Assembly (NCBI GenBank): GCA_003647375.1
Contig: QMMS01000096.1
Location: 1-13,702, forward strand
From: Deltaproteobacteria bacterium
Lineage (GTDB): Bacteria; Desulfobacterota; Desulfobacteria; Desulfobacterales; B30-G6
DNA: 13,702 nucleotides
Direction of reading: 5' to 3'
Position 1 is the stretch's first letter; each line of letters opens with the position of its first letter. Shown piece by piece: positions 1 through 6,049 of this stretch. The notes beneath the pieces were generated by a model. It saw nothing but the letters and a program-made list of their open reading frames with translations, was not told the DNA's origin and searched no databases. Made by a program: the position numbers and the translations under genes.

Positions 1-50
1 AAAAATGACACTGTTCGGTGGGGTGGCTAAAAAATGCAGGCGTCGGCTGA

Positions 51-497
51 TTAAATCGATCGGCTGACCGGGATCTGCCCTAGTTGCAAAAGGGTATCAA
101 ACCCGGCCACGACACCTTCAACAAAGGTCTGTGTCAGATAGGCTGCGATTCTTTTTCTCAAGGCTCTGAGCCAGTGGCCCTGGCGGGTACGACTGATGTA
201 CGGTAAACACCGATTGGCTGTTGCTTTGAAGACGATACTTGACCGGATCGTTTCAACCTGCGCCTGGAACCGTTTAAAATACCCCTTGGGCCGCAGACGA
301 GTTACACACCCACAATCCGGACACCGATAAAGCTTAAGCAAAAGTGGCTGGGTGTAGCCATCAAAAAGTGCTTCGGCAAAACCATGACCCCATAAACGGC
401 GGCTGTTGCAACGCGGGCAGGTCTCCGGCTTTTGCCATGGATAATCGCGTTCTTTTTCGAAAAGGTCCTTGAGTTTGACTGCAGAAAAGATTACCAT
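51..497 (-). CDS. Small zinc-ribbon protein, probably insertion-element associated
   Basis: About 148 residues starting at ATG 497, with AAGGA 8 bases upstream. An in-frame upstream ATG at 557 is less likely because it falls inside the transposase remnant. The N-terminal third carries two Cys pairs, CPRC and YRCPDCGC, separated by about 30 residues, which is a classic zinc ribbon. The rest is basic and rich in Arg (RPKGYFKRF, SRTRQGHWLRALRKR), consistent with nucleic-acid binding. No DDE catalytic core is visible. I infer that it is an accessory or DNA-binding protein of a transposable element, because it lies directly downstream of a transposase N-terminal fragment on the same strand. It resembles the DUF6431 type of protein from memory, but this is unverified. 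It ends with TAA at 51-53, so the gene looks complete. Confidence 0.5.
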   Translation of the reverse strand: MVIFSAVKLKDLFEKERDYPWQKPETCPRCNSRRLWGHGFAEALFDGYTQPLLLKLYRCPDCGCVTRLRPKGYFKRFQAQVETIRSSIVFKATANRCLPYISRTRQGHWLRALRKRIAAYLTQTFVEGVVAGFDTLLQLGQIPVSRSI

Positions 498-510
498 TGC
501 ACCGTTCCTT

Positions 511-538
511 GTGGGCTGGGCAAGCCCACTTTTTTTGC
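511..538 (+). terminator. Terminator-like hairpin with T-tract at transposon remnant junction
   Basis: GTGGGCT (511-517) pairs perfectly with AGCCCAC (523-529) across the 5-base loop GGGCA, followed by a run of seven T at 530-536. This fits a rho-independent terminator for plus-strand transcription. No plus-strand gene lies upstream in the window, so it would block transcripts running antisense to the element. On the minus strand it sits just upstream of the AAGGA ribosome binding site of the zinc-ribbon ORF. Confidence 0.55.
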
Positions 539-543
539 AAGGG

Positions 544-834
544 CGGCAGCCTGTCATCTGTCAACGGTGCGGGAATCATCTCCCACAAACACTGCCAAAG
601 CCGTTGCCATGGGATCTTGGGCGATGCCATGAACGTGTAGTACCGTTTTTTACGAATGCCGGCAAACCCGAACAAACCTTTAAGGCATCGAAGTAAATTT
701 GAAGTTTTCGAAGAAGTGAAGGGAACGATGATGGCAACGATGGTGTAAATAAACCAAATTCCTCGTTCAGCACCTTTTCGAGAATTTACAAATTCATTTT
801 TGAGTTTTTTGAGAATGTCGTGTAGTATGATCAT
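544..834 (-). pseudogene. Transposase N-terminal fragment (catalytic part missing)
   Basis: The frame opens at ATG 834 and reads MIILHDILKK, then AERGIWFIYTIV, LLRCLKGLFGFAGIRKKRYY and IPWQRLWQCLWEMIPAP. From memory this resembles the start of DDE transposases of the IS4/IS701 type. After about residue 96 (LTDDRL, near base 547) the protein-like character stops. The frame then runs on to 361 only as an antisense-like shadow of the zinc-ribbon ORF. The expected central and C-terminal catalytic domain is absent, so an internal deletion has probably removed most of the gene. What is seen is the truncated frame; the family name is recalled, not tested. It cannot encode an active transposase. Confidence 0.5.
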
Positions 835-896
835 GCGAGGCCTTTCGTTGTGAGGTCATTATTAGCAATAACAACCATATCACAACTTGGCCTCGC
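835..896. repeat. Inverted repeat abutting the transposase start codon
   Basis: GCGAGGCCTTTCGTTGTGA (835-853) is an imperfect inverted match to TCACAACTTGGCCTCGC (880-896). GCGAGGCC and TTGTGA are shared, with about 26 bases between the arms. In a minus-strand transcript the hairpin ends directly at the transposase ATG (834) and contains the only purine-rich stretch (AAAGG) that could serve as its ribosome binding site. It could be a translation-blocking hairpin or part of the element's end. No matching terminal inverted repeat was found elsewhere in the window. Confidence 0.6.
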
Positions 897-1172
897 AATC
901 AACAATAACTACTTGAAATATCAGTCAAATATAGCTATTTCAGTAAAAAGTGGATCAAATATATCCAATGATATCAATGGGTTACAAATCGCTTCCGGCG
1001 CCTATTAACCAACTGTTATTATTGAACATATTAGCCAATCGCGCCGGTCGCCCTGCTGCCCGACGCAATACAAAACTGGGAAACTTCAGATATCTTAAGT
1101 AAGGTTTTGAAAAACATGGATTGACGGATATGTAAAAAAACGAAAGTCCAGCTAAGTCGAAAAGAGCAAACC
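897..1172 (+). other. Intergenic region between element remnant and response regulator
   Basis: AT-rich, with no convincing ORF or RNA gene. It holds the promoter-like pair listed at 1107-1134. The GC-richer patch around 1038-1070 is unexplained. Confidence 0.5.
1107..1134 (+). promoter_or_regulatory. Possible sigma-70 type promoter for the response regulator
   Basis: TTGAAA (1107-1112) and TATGTA (1129-1134) are separated by 16 bases and lie about 39 bases before the ATG at 1173. In AT-rich DNA such matches are common, so this is weak evidence. Confidence 0.3.
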
Positions 1173-1877
1173 ATGAAAATCCTTGTTGTTGATGACAATA
1201 AAAATATATTAGAATTTCTGGAAGAATTCATCATTAAACTGGATCATCGGGTCGATTTGGCACAAAGTTATAACAGTGCTTTATCTCTTATTGAAAAGAA
1301 AGAATATAACCTCGTTCTGTTAGATAAAAATTTTCCGGATAATGCCGGAAACCCTGAAGGCGGCATGACCCTGCTGCAAGACATCAAAGAACGCTTCCCC
1401 TCCACCGAGGTCATCATATTGACGGGATATGCCAATATAAACACCGCCGTGGAGGCCATAAAACTGGGTGCTTTCGATTACATCTCGAAGCCGTTTGAGA
1501 TTGATGACCTGTCGGAAAAGATCGAACGCCTGGCAGAATATAAATCTTTTTTATCTTCACATGAAACATTACAGTCATTCAAGACACTTCACAACAATGT
1601 ATTAAGTTTGTTGCAAAACACGCACGATCTTCCGGAGGAACAGACAAATATACTGCTTAAAAAATTGGGTTCCAGAATTGATCATGTATTTGGTACACAA
1701 AAGGAATATGAAAAAATCATAAAGGAACAATCAGAAGCATTGGAGAAAATTGAATACCACGCTGAATTCCTCAAAAATACCATTTCTGAAGATAGTCCGT
1801 ATTACACCTTGATTGAAAAAATATTAGCTGAAACAAAGATGCGAATATGGACAAAAACTGACGACCAATCGAACTGA
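1173..1877 (+). CDS. CheY-like response regulator with helical C-terminal extension
   Basis: 234 residues. Residues 1-120 are an intact receiver domain with acidic pair D7/D8, phospho-acceptor D51 in VLLDKNFPD, T84 in IILTGYA and K106 in ISKPFE. It should therefore be phosphorylated by a histidine kinase in the cytoplasm. An insertion after D51 (NAGNPEGG) lengthens the loop before helix 3. Residues 125-234 are Lys/Glu/Leu-rich and predicted helical or coiled-coil. I see no DNA-binding, HD, GGDEF or AAA motif. The start has only a weak AAGAG ribosome binding site. It stands alone, with no kinase in view, and is clearly richer in A+T than the flagellar genes. A role in chemotaxis or flagellar control is possible from context only. 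Confidence 0.85.
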   Translation: MKILVVDDNKNILEFLEEFIIKLDHRVDLAQSYNSALSLIEKKEYNLVLLDKNFPDNAGNPEGGMTLLQDIKERFPSTEVIILTGYANINTAVEAIKLGAFDYISKPFEIDDLSEKIERLAEYKSFLSSHETLQSFKTLHNNVLSLLQNTHDLPEEQTNILLKKLGSRIDHVFGTQKEYEKIIKEQSEALEKIEYHAEFLKNTISEDSPYYTLIEKILAETKMRIWTKTDDQSN

Positions 1878-2175
1878 TAAATATTGCTGACAGCTCCAAC
1901 ATGTTCAAATTTTGGAATACTTCTTAAATAAGGATGTCCCCCTCCTTCTCGACCAAAATATTTTCAATATCCTTTTACATTGCCCTTTTCCTTTGTATCA
2001 AAGTCTTTTTTTCTTTACTGGTTTTTTAACCACAGCCTAATATCCTCACGCCTAAATCTTAATTGTTTTCCCACCATTATTTTAGATATGGTCTTTTTTC
2101 CTTTCTCGTGCGTTCTCGAATACGGAGAATTAGGTATTTTTCTACATAATTCCAAGAAATATATTTCCTATCCAC

Positions 2176-2200
2176 GTGTATACACCGGCAGTGGATACAC
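2176..2200. repeat. Paired 10-bp near-palindromic sites upstream of a sigma-54-like promoter
   Basis: GTGTATACAC (2176-2185) is a perfect 10-bp palindrome. GTGGATACAC (2191-2200) matches it at 9 of 10 bases, 15 bases further on. The pair lies about 60 bases upstream of the -24 element at 2245, a plausible place for an enhancer-binding activator. The function is inferred only. Confidence 0.4.
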
Positions 2201-2244
2201 AAGATGTAGACGCAAAACAGAAAAACAGTCTGAATCATGGCAGC

Positions 2245-2260
2245 GGGCACATTTTGTGCA
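2245..2260 (+). promoter_or_regulatory. Sigma-54 (-24/-12) type promoter candidate
   Basis: GGGCACATTTTGTGCA matches the sigma-54 consensus TGGCAC-N5-TTGCA at 9 of 11 fixed positions, with the invariant GG and GC doublets at the correct spacing. Transcription would begin near 2272, about 80 bases before the small ORF at 2352. Confidence 0.5.
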
Positions 2261-2351
2261 AGAATAAGAAACAGACGCCATTACGGAAGCAAAAAAAAGC
2301 AGGTTGTCACTTCGAGCATATATATCTTCACCGACAAATATATTTAGACAG

Positions 2352-2612
2352 ATGGACAATCCATTCGATCAAAAAAAAATTCAGGAACTGGTGCTTTACC
2401 AGGCCATCATTCAACGCAGCAGGACATCTGCTCACCCGGTGACCTTTCGGAAAAAGTCCAACTGTCATGCGGGTACATCATTCAACCCACTGGAATTGAA
2501 TCCGGGTGTTAAACGGATATTTGAAAATCTCCAGCACCAGATTTTTTACCACAGTGACTGGTGGTCTGTAATCCACTCCGACAAAGGCCGCATCATCGAT
2601 CTCCAAGTCTGA
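2352..2612 (+). CDS. Hypothetical small protein, 86 residues
   Basis: ATG 2352 opens MDNPFDQKKIQELVLYQAII and ends at TGA 2612. The middle is Ser/Thr/His-rich and the C-terminal part (VKRIFENLQHQIFYHSDWWS) is helical and aromatic. Codon choice (CAG, CTG, GTG, CGC, ATC) is closer to the flagellar genes than to the surrounding spacer, which is the main reason to take it as coding. There is no strong ribosome binding site. A TTG at 2304 in the same frame would add 16 residues. The sigma-54-like site at 2245 points at it. I do not recognise a family. It could be a remnant of a longer gene, since about 90 bases of apparent non-coding DNA follow. Confidence 0.4.
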   Translation: MDNPFDQKKIQELVLYQAIIQRSRTSAHPVTFRKKSNCHAGTSFNPLELNPGVKRIFENLQHQIFYHSDWWSVIHSDKGRIIDLQV

Positions 2613-2693
2613 TAATTCTCCTGAAGACATTCTCCCTCAAATCTCTTGATTGTCCGATTTCCATGATCCATGTCTCGCGAACACATTTTTCAC

Positions 2694-2721
2694 TCAAGTT
2701 TTATGGCCAAACTGCCGATAT
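2694..2721 (+). promoter_or_regulatory. Sigma-28 (FliA) type promoter candidate for the HD-regulator/motAB unit
   Basis: TCAAGTTT (2694-2701) and GCCGATAT (2714-2721) each match the flagellar sigma-28 elements TAAAGTTT and GCCGATAA at 7 of 8 positions. The spacer is 12 bases instead of 11. Transcription would start near 2728, leaving a leader of about 94 bases before the gene at 2822. Stator genes are commonly sigma-28 dependent, which supports the reading. Confidence 0.5.
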
Positions 2722-2825
2722 GGAATACAGTGTGTGCTCTTTTCGGGTTCAAAAACCGAATGACCGATCCCGAGTACCAACATTTAAATGACGAGAACGT
2801 TCAGCTGTTTGAGTACCCCATATGA
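2703..2825 (+). CDS. Possible micro-ORF overlapping the HD response regulator start
   Basis: This frame encodes 40 residues (MAKLPIWNTVCALFGFKNRM and onward) and stops at TGA 2823-2825. It overlaps the next gene's ATG (2822) as ATGA, the usual arrangement for translational coupling. An earlier in-frame ATG exists at 2670. A later one at 2760 would give MTDPEYQHLNDENVQLFEYP plus I (21 residues) and is the only one downstream of the predicted sigma-28 start. No start has a good ribosome binding site. The C-terminal half is acidic and protein-like, but the frame is short and could be chance. Confidence 0.3.
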   Translation: MAKLPIWNTVCALFGFKNRMTDPEYQHLNDENVQLFEYPI

Positions 2826-3982
2826 AAATTCTGATTGTCGACAATAATTCAAGGGCTCTGAACACCTATGAAGAGACTTTGAGCAATAGCAAATATGATC
2901 TGCTGTTGGCTCAAAGCAGTGCTGCTGCGTTGAAACTGATCCAGTCAGAGCCGGTCGATATCGTAATAACAGCCTGGGACATGCCAAAGATGGACGGTAT
3001 TGAACTCTGCCGACGCGTCTACCAGGGTGGCTTCAAAACAAACATATACACCATCCTCATCAGCGATCAGGAAACCAACAACGATCTCATCCAAAGCCTC
3101 GGGACCGTTGTTAACGACTATATTCGAAAACCGGTTAGTCCTATTGATTTAACCATCCGCGTCGCCATAGGTGCCAGGGTCGCCAGACTGGAGCATCAGA
3201 TAGACCGTGACCGGGAGACATTAAAAAAGGAATATTATCCAACCGTTCGCATGCTGTCACATCTGGTGAATGTCTACAACGAAGACCTGGGTGACCATTC
3301 CCGACGGGTAGCGGAAGCCTCGGTCAGATTGGCCCAGCGACATCCCGGTATCTCAGCGGATGCCTACCCCACTATTCGGGCCGCTGGATTGCTCCACGAC
3401 ATCGGCATGGTCTGCGTTCCCGCCAGTCTGCTGGCCAAGAAAAGAACCGAAATGACCGCCAGGGAGCGGGTTCTCTATCTTTCACACCCCATTCAAGGTG
3501 AAAGCATCCTGAATGAGAATGAAAAACTTCGCCCGATTGCCGCACTGGTAAGGATGCATCACGAACAGTATAATGGAAAAGGATTTCCAGATGCCTTGGC
3601 AGGAAATCAGATCCCCCTGCTGGCAAAAATCATCGCAGCGGTTTCAACTTATGACAACCTCGTTCACCGGGGGAAGTATCCTCTGGAAGATATCCCCACA
3701 CACCTGCAGCGATTTATGGGATATCAGCTCGATCCTGGTCTCTATGCGTATCTGGTCCAGCTAAATCTTGATAACATGGTGGCGGACGCTCGGAAAAAAT
3801 ATCAGGAAATCCGATTCGAAGACCTTGCCGAAGGAATGGTCCTGGCACGAAATATCCGGTTGAAAGGTGGTGCCATGGCCATGCCATTTCAAACCAAGAT
3901 AACCGCAGCTATGATCGATAAGCTTAGTCAATATAACGAAAGGGGATATATTCCCAATAAATTTTATGTATACAAGTGGTAG
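2822..3982 (+). CDS. Two-domain response regulator: degenerate receiver plus HD-GYP-type domain
   Basis: 386 residues. The N-terminal receiver (1-120) has D7/N8 in place of the acidic pair. It reads TAWDMPKMDG where the family has a phospho-acceptor Asp, so position 51 is Ala; K103 is kept. An HD-GYP-like domain spans about 140-325 with H159, H192/D193 (LLHDIGM), H222 (SHP), H246/H247 and NGKGFP at 251-256. Intact members read HDIGK and DGxGYP, and the later metal-site Asp in the VADxYDAL motif appears as S275 (VSTYDNL). Residues 328-386 (FEDLAEGMVLARNI) resemble a C-terminal module found after such domains. HD-GYP proteins degrade cyclic di-GMP; activity here is uncertain. It has little ribosome binding site and overlaps the micro-ORF by ATGA. 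motA follows after 13 bases, so it is probably co-transcribed with the stator genes. Confidence 0.85.
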   Translation: MKILIVDNNSRALNTYEETLSNSKYDLLLAQSSAAALKLIQSEPVDIVITAWDMPKMDGIELCRRVYQGGFKTNIYTILISDQETNNDLIQSLGTVVNDYIRKPVSPIDLTIRVAIGARVARLEHQIDRDRETLKKEYYPTVRMLSHLVNVYNEDLGDHSRRVAEASVRLAQRHPGISADAYPTIRAAGLLHDIGMVCVPASLLAKKRTEMTARERVLYLSHPIQGESILNENEKLRPIAALVRMHHEQYNGKGFPDALAGNQIPLLAKIIAAVSTYDNLVHRGKYPLEDIPTHLQRFMGYQLDPGLYAYLVQLNLDNMVADARKKYQEIRFEDLAEGMVLARNIRLKGGAMAMPFQTKITAAMIDKLSQYNERGYIPNKFYVYKW

Positions 3983-3995
3983 GTGAAAAAAACCT

Positions 3996-4784
3996 ATGGA
4001 TATTGCAACCATCATCGGATTATTCGGCGGTTCCTTGCTGGTCCTCTCGGCCATTGTCATGGGAGGAAGCGCGGTCATGTTTATCAACTTTCCCGGCCTG
4101 CTGATCGTCGTGGGCGGCACCCTGGCAGCATGTTTCGTGAAGTTTTCCCTCAAGGATGTCATCAATTCAATCGCCGTGGGTATGAAAGCGTTTATTTACA
4201 AACTCGACCCCCCGGAAAACATCATTCAAGAAATGATCGATTACACCCGGGTCGCCAAGAAGGAAGGATTGATCTCCCTGGAAAAAGTAGAGACCAAGGA
4301 CAAGTTTTCAGCCAAAGCCCTGCAGTACCTTTCCGACGGCTTTGATGAAGGCCTGATTGAAGATATGCTCAACAAGGACATCCGTTTGACCATCCAGCGC
4401 CACACCATCGGACAGAATGTATTCAAAGGCATGGGCGCAGCAGCACCAGCGTTTGGCATGATCGGAACCCTCATCGGCCTGGTGCAGATGTTGGCCAACA
4501 TGTCCGAACCTGGCGCTATCGGACCCGCCATGGCGGTGGCGCTGCTGACGACTCTCTACGGTGCGGTGATTGCAAACCTTGTATGTCTACCGCTCGCCGA
4601 TAAATTGTACTTAAGAAGCCAACAGGAACGCATCAATAAAAACATCGTTCTCGAATCCGCCATCGGTATCAGCCGAGGGATAGCTCCCATGGTACTCGAG
4701 GAATCACTCAAAATCTATCTGTCACCCAAAGAGCGGGAAAAGAATAGCGCGGAAAAGAGTAGCCAGGAGACTTCCAATGGGTAA
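3996..4784 (+). CDS. motA: Flagellar stator protein MotA (sodium-type PomA-like)
   Basis: 262 residues, the normal length. MotA forms, with MotB, the inner-membrane ion channel that drives flagellar rotation. Four membrane segments lie near residues 2-22, 29-49, 149-169 and 177-199. The cytoplasmic loop between segments 2 and 3 carries K88, K89 and E96, equivalent to the charged residues of Vibrio PomA that act on FliG. The third segment keeps the channel Pro (P151) and GMIGTLIGLVQML, and the fourth has GPAMAVALLTTLYGA. These strings, and the N-terminal MDIATIIGLFGG, read closer to PomA than to E. coli MotA. The purine-rich GGTAGGTG lies rather far upstream. Its stop overlaps the motB start by 8 bases. 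Confidence 0.93.
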   Translation: MDIATIIGLFGGSLLVLSAIVMGGSAVMFINFPGLLIVVGGTLAACFVKFSLKDVINSIAVGMKAFIYKLDPPENIIQEMIDYTRVAKKEGLISLEKVETKDKFSAKALQYLSDGFDEGLIEDMLNKDIRLTIQRHTIGQNVFKGMGAAAPAFGMIGTLIGLVQMLANMSEPGAIGPAMAVALLTTLYGAVIANLVCLPLADKLYLRSQQERINKNIVLESAIGISRGIAPMVLEESLKIYLSPKEREKNSAEKSSQETSNG

Positions 4785-5517
4785 ACCGGACCCGGAGCCT
4801 GCAGAGGTTGTCGAGGAAGGCGCACCCTTATGGGTTGTCACATTTGGTGATCTCATGAGCCTGCTGCTCTGTTTTTTTGTTCTGCTGCTTTCATTTTCTG
4901 AGATGGACCGTCAGAAATACAAAGAACTTTCCGGGTCCATGCAGAACGCCTTTGGGGTTCAACGTAAAAAACAGGTGTTCGACATTCCCAAAGGTCAGAA
5001 AATCATAGCAAAGAATTTTGATCAGGAAGCCATCACTCTTTCCAAAGAAACCGATATTCTCGAGCAGGTCCGCCAGGCCATCCAGGACAGCTTTGGAGGT
5101 TTGGGAAACTCTATTGAATACGATGCCGATGAATACAAGGTTCGAATCCGGCTGATGGGCGAAAGCACCTTTCATTCAGGCAGGGCCGATATCCGGGAAA
5201 CCATGATGCCCCTGCTTGCAACAATAGCCGAAGTTTTCAGAAAGAATAAAGAAAACATTATCATTGCGGGACATACCGACAATGTTCCTCTGAAAGAAGG
5301 CGGCCAGTTCAAGACCAATCTTCAACTCTCCATGGCCCGGGCGGCCTCTGTGGCCGATTTTTTTCTGTCTGAGGGATCCATTGAACCCCATCGCATCTCC
5401 ACCATGGGCTTTGGTGAGCACCGCCCCTTGGATACCAACGACAACCCCCAGGGTCGACAAAAAAACCGCCGTGTCGAGATCATCCTGGGCGCCATGCCCA
5501 ATCTCAATCAAATATAA
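4777..5517 (+). CDS. motB: Flagellar stator protein MotB (PomB-like)
   Basis: 246 residues. A short cytoplasmic N-terminus is followed by one membrane helix (about 18-40) with the ion-binding Asp at D25 in TFGDLMSLLLCFFVLLLSFS. After that come a plug/linker region and an OmpA-like peptidoglycan-binding domain (about 120-240) with GHTDN at 165-169, R188 and GRQKNRRVEI. The segment SEMDRQKYKELSGSMQNAFG, followed by VQ and then DIPKG, is very close to Vibrio PomB and unlike proton-type MotB. Sodium coupling is inferred. The start ATG 4777 has AGGAG 7 bases upstream and overlaps the motA stop, which is typical coupling. It converges on the minus-strand operon, and I see no clear terminator in the 37-base gap. 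Confidence 0.93.
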   Translation: MGKPDPEPAEVVEEGAPLWVVTFGDLMSLLLCFFVLLLSFSEMDRQKYKELSGSMQNAFGVQRKKQVFDIPKGQKIIAKNFDQEAITLSKETDILEQVRQAIQDSFGGLGNSIEYDADEYKVRIRLMGESTFHSGRADIRETMMPLLATIAEVFRKNKENIIIAGHTDNVPLKEGGQFKTNLQLSMARAASVADFFLSEGSIEPHRISTMGFGEHRPLDTNDNPQGRQKNRRVEIILGAMPNLNQI

Positions 5518-5554
5518 AAACCATAGGCTGTATGATGCTACAGGTCGCTTAGAT

Positions 5555-6046
5555 TTACCGACGTTGTTTCAGCGGACGACGGTGGGAGGGGGAAACCCAG
5601 AGGTTCAAGCGTTCGAGTATGCGCCGGGCCTGTTCATAGTTCTGCTGGTCTTCATCTTCCGAGGCGACAGTCACAATGGCACGAATGGTCTCATCGCTGA
5701 ACCCGGCCTCCTTGAGCATGAGCAGATCACTCGCCGATGTGATCCGCAGGCCCTTGGAGGGGCTCTCATAGACAACCGGTTGGTTGTCCTTCATGAAAGA
5801 AAGACCTCTGATCATCAATTGCAGGGTATCTTCACCGATACCGGCCGCTTTCATGTCCACGACCTCCTGGATGGTCAAAGAGACGGTTTCGATACTTTTC
5901 TCCTGGATCATCAGCTGGATCGATTCATCACTTACCCCGGCCTGTTTCAAGCGCAGGACCTGCTCCCCGGTCATGGCTACTGCTGCAAGGGGTATCCACA
6001 GGATAAGCAAAAGAACGATCAGAGGTGTATGTCGTGAATTATCCAT
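5555..6046 (-). CDS. Exported hypothetical protein with three LKxAGxSDExI repeats
   Basis: 163 residues. A Sec signal peptide covers about 1-24 (hydrophobic LIVLLLILWIPLAAVA). The mature protein holds three copies of an approximately 20-residue helical repeat: LRLKQAGVSDESIQLMI (31-47), VDMKAAGIGEDTLQLMI (63-79) and LMLKEAGFSDETIRAIV (109-125). A charged, basic tail ends in RRPLKQRR. I know the repeat only as a general pattern seen in short bacterial envelope proteins and give no function. It is the last gene of the flagellar unit, beginning 3 bases after the flgL stop without its own ribosome binding site. It is therefore probably translated by coupling and expressed with late flagellar genes. 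A periplasmic role linked to the flagellum is inference from position. Confidence 0.8.
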   Translation of the reverse strand: MDNSRHTPLIVLLLILWIPLAAVAMTGEQVLRLKQAGVSDESIQLMIQEKSIETVSLTIQEVVDMKAAGIGEDTLQLMIRGLSFMKDNQPVVYESPSKGLRITSASDLLMLKEAGFSDETIRAIVTVASEDEDQQNYEQARRILERLNLWVSPSHRRPLKQRR

Positions 6047-6049
6047 CTA

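Larger units (their letters stand above)
1878..2351. other. Long intergenic region, mostly without a recognisable gene
   Basis: AT-rich to about 2160, with frames that open by chance and lack protein-like composition. No clear terminator follows the response regulator. From 2176 onward it contains the paired 10-bp repeats and the sigma-54-like site listed separately. Confidence 0.5.

Noticed and set aside
1..50. Terminal inverted repeat of the insertion element
   Set aside because: The sequence beyond the zinc-ribbon stop has no inverted counterpart near 835-1100, so no element boundary can be assigned.
1980..2267. 95-residue plus-strand frame in the long intergenic region
   Set aside because: Composition is Phe/Ser/Cys-rich as expected from AT-rich spacer read by chance; there is no ribosome binding site and no family resemblance.
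3983..4345. 120-residue plus-strand frame starting just before motA
   Set aside because: Lies in a different frame across clear motA coding sequence and is Arg/His-rich.
5518..5554. Bidirectional terminator between motB and the convergent repeat-protein gene
   Set aside because: Only a weak 5-bp CTGTA/TACAG stem is present, without a T-tract.
5381..6037. 218-residue plus-strand frame overlapping motB and antisense to the repeat protein
   Set aside because: It overlaps two genes with much stronger evidence and shows low-complexity shadow composition.
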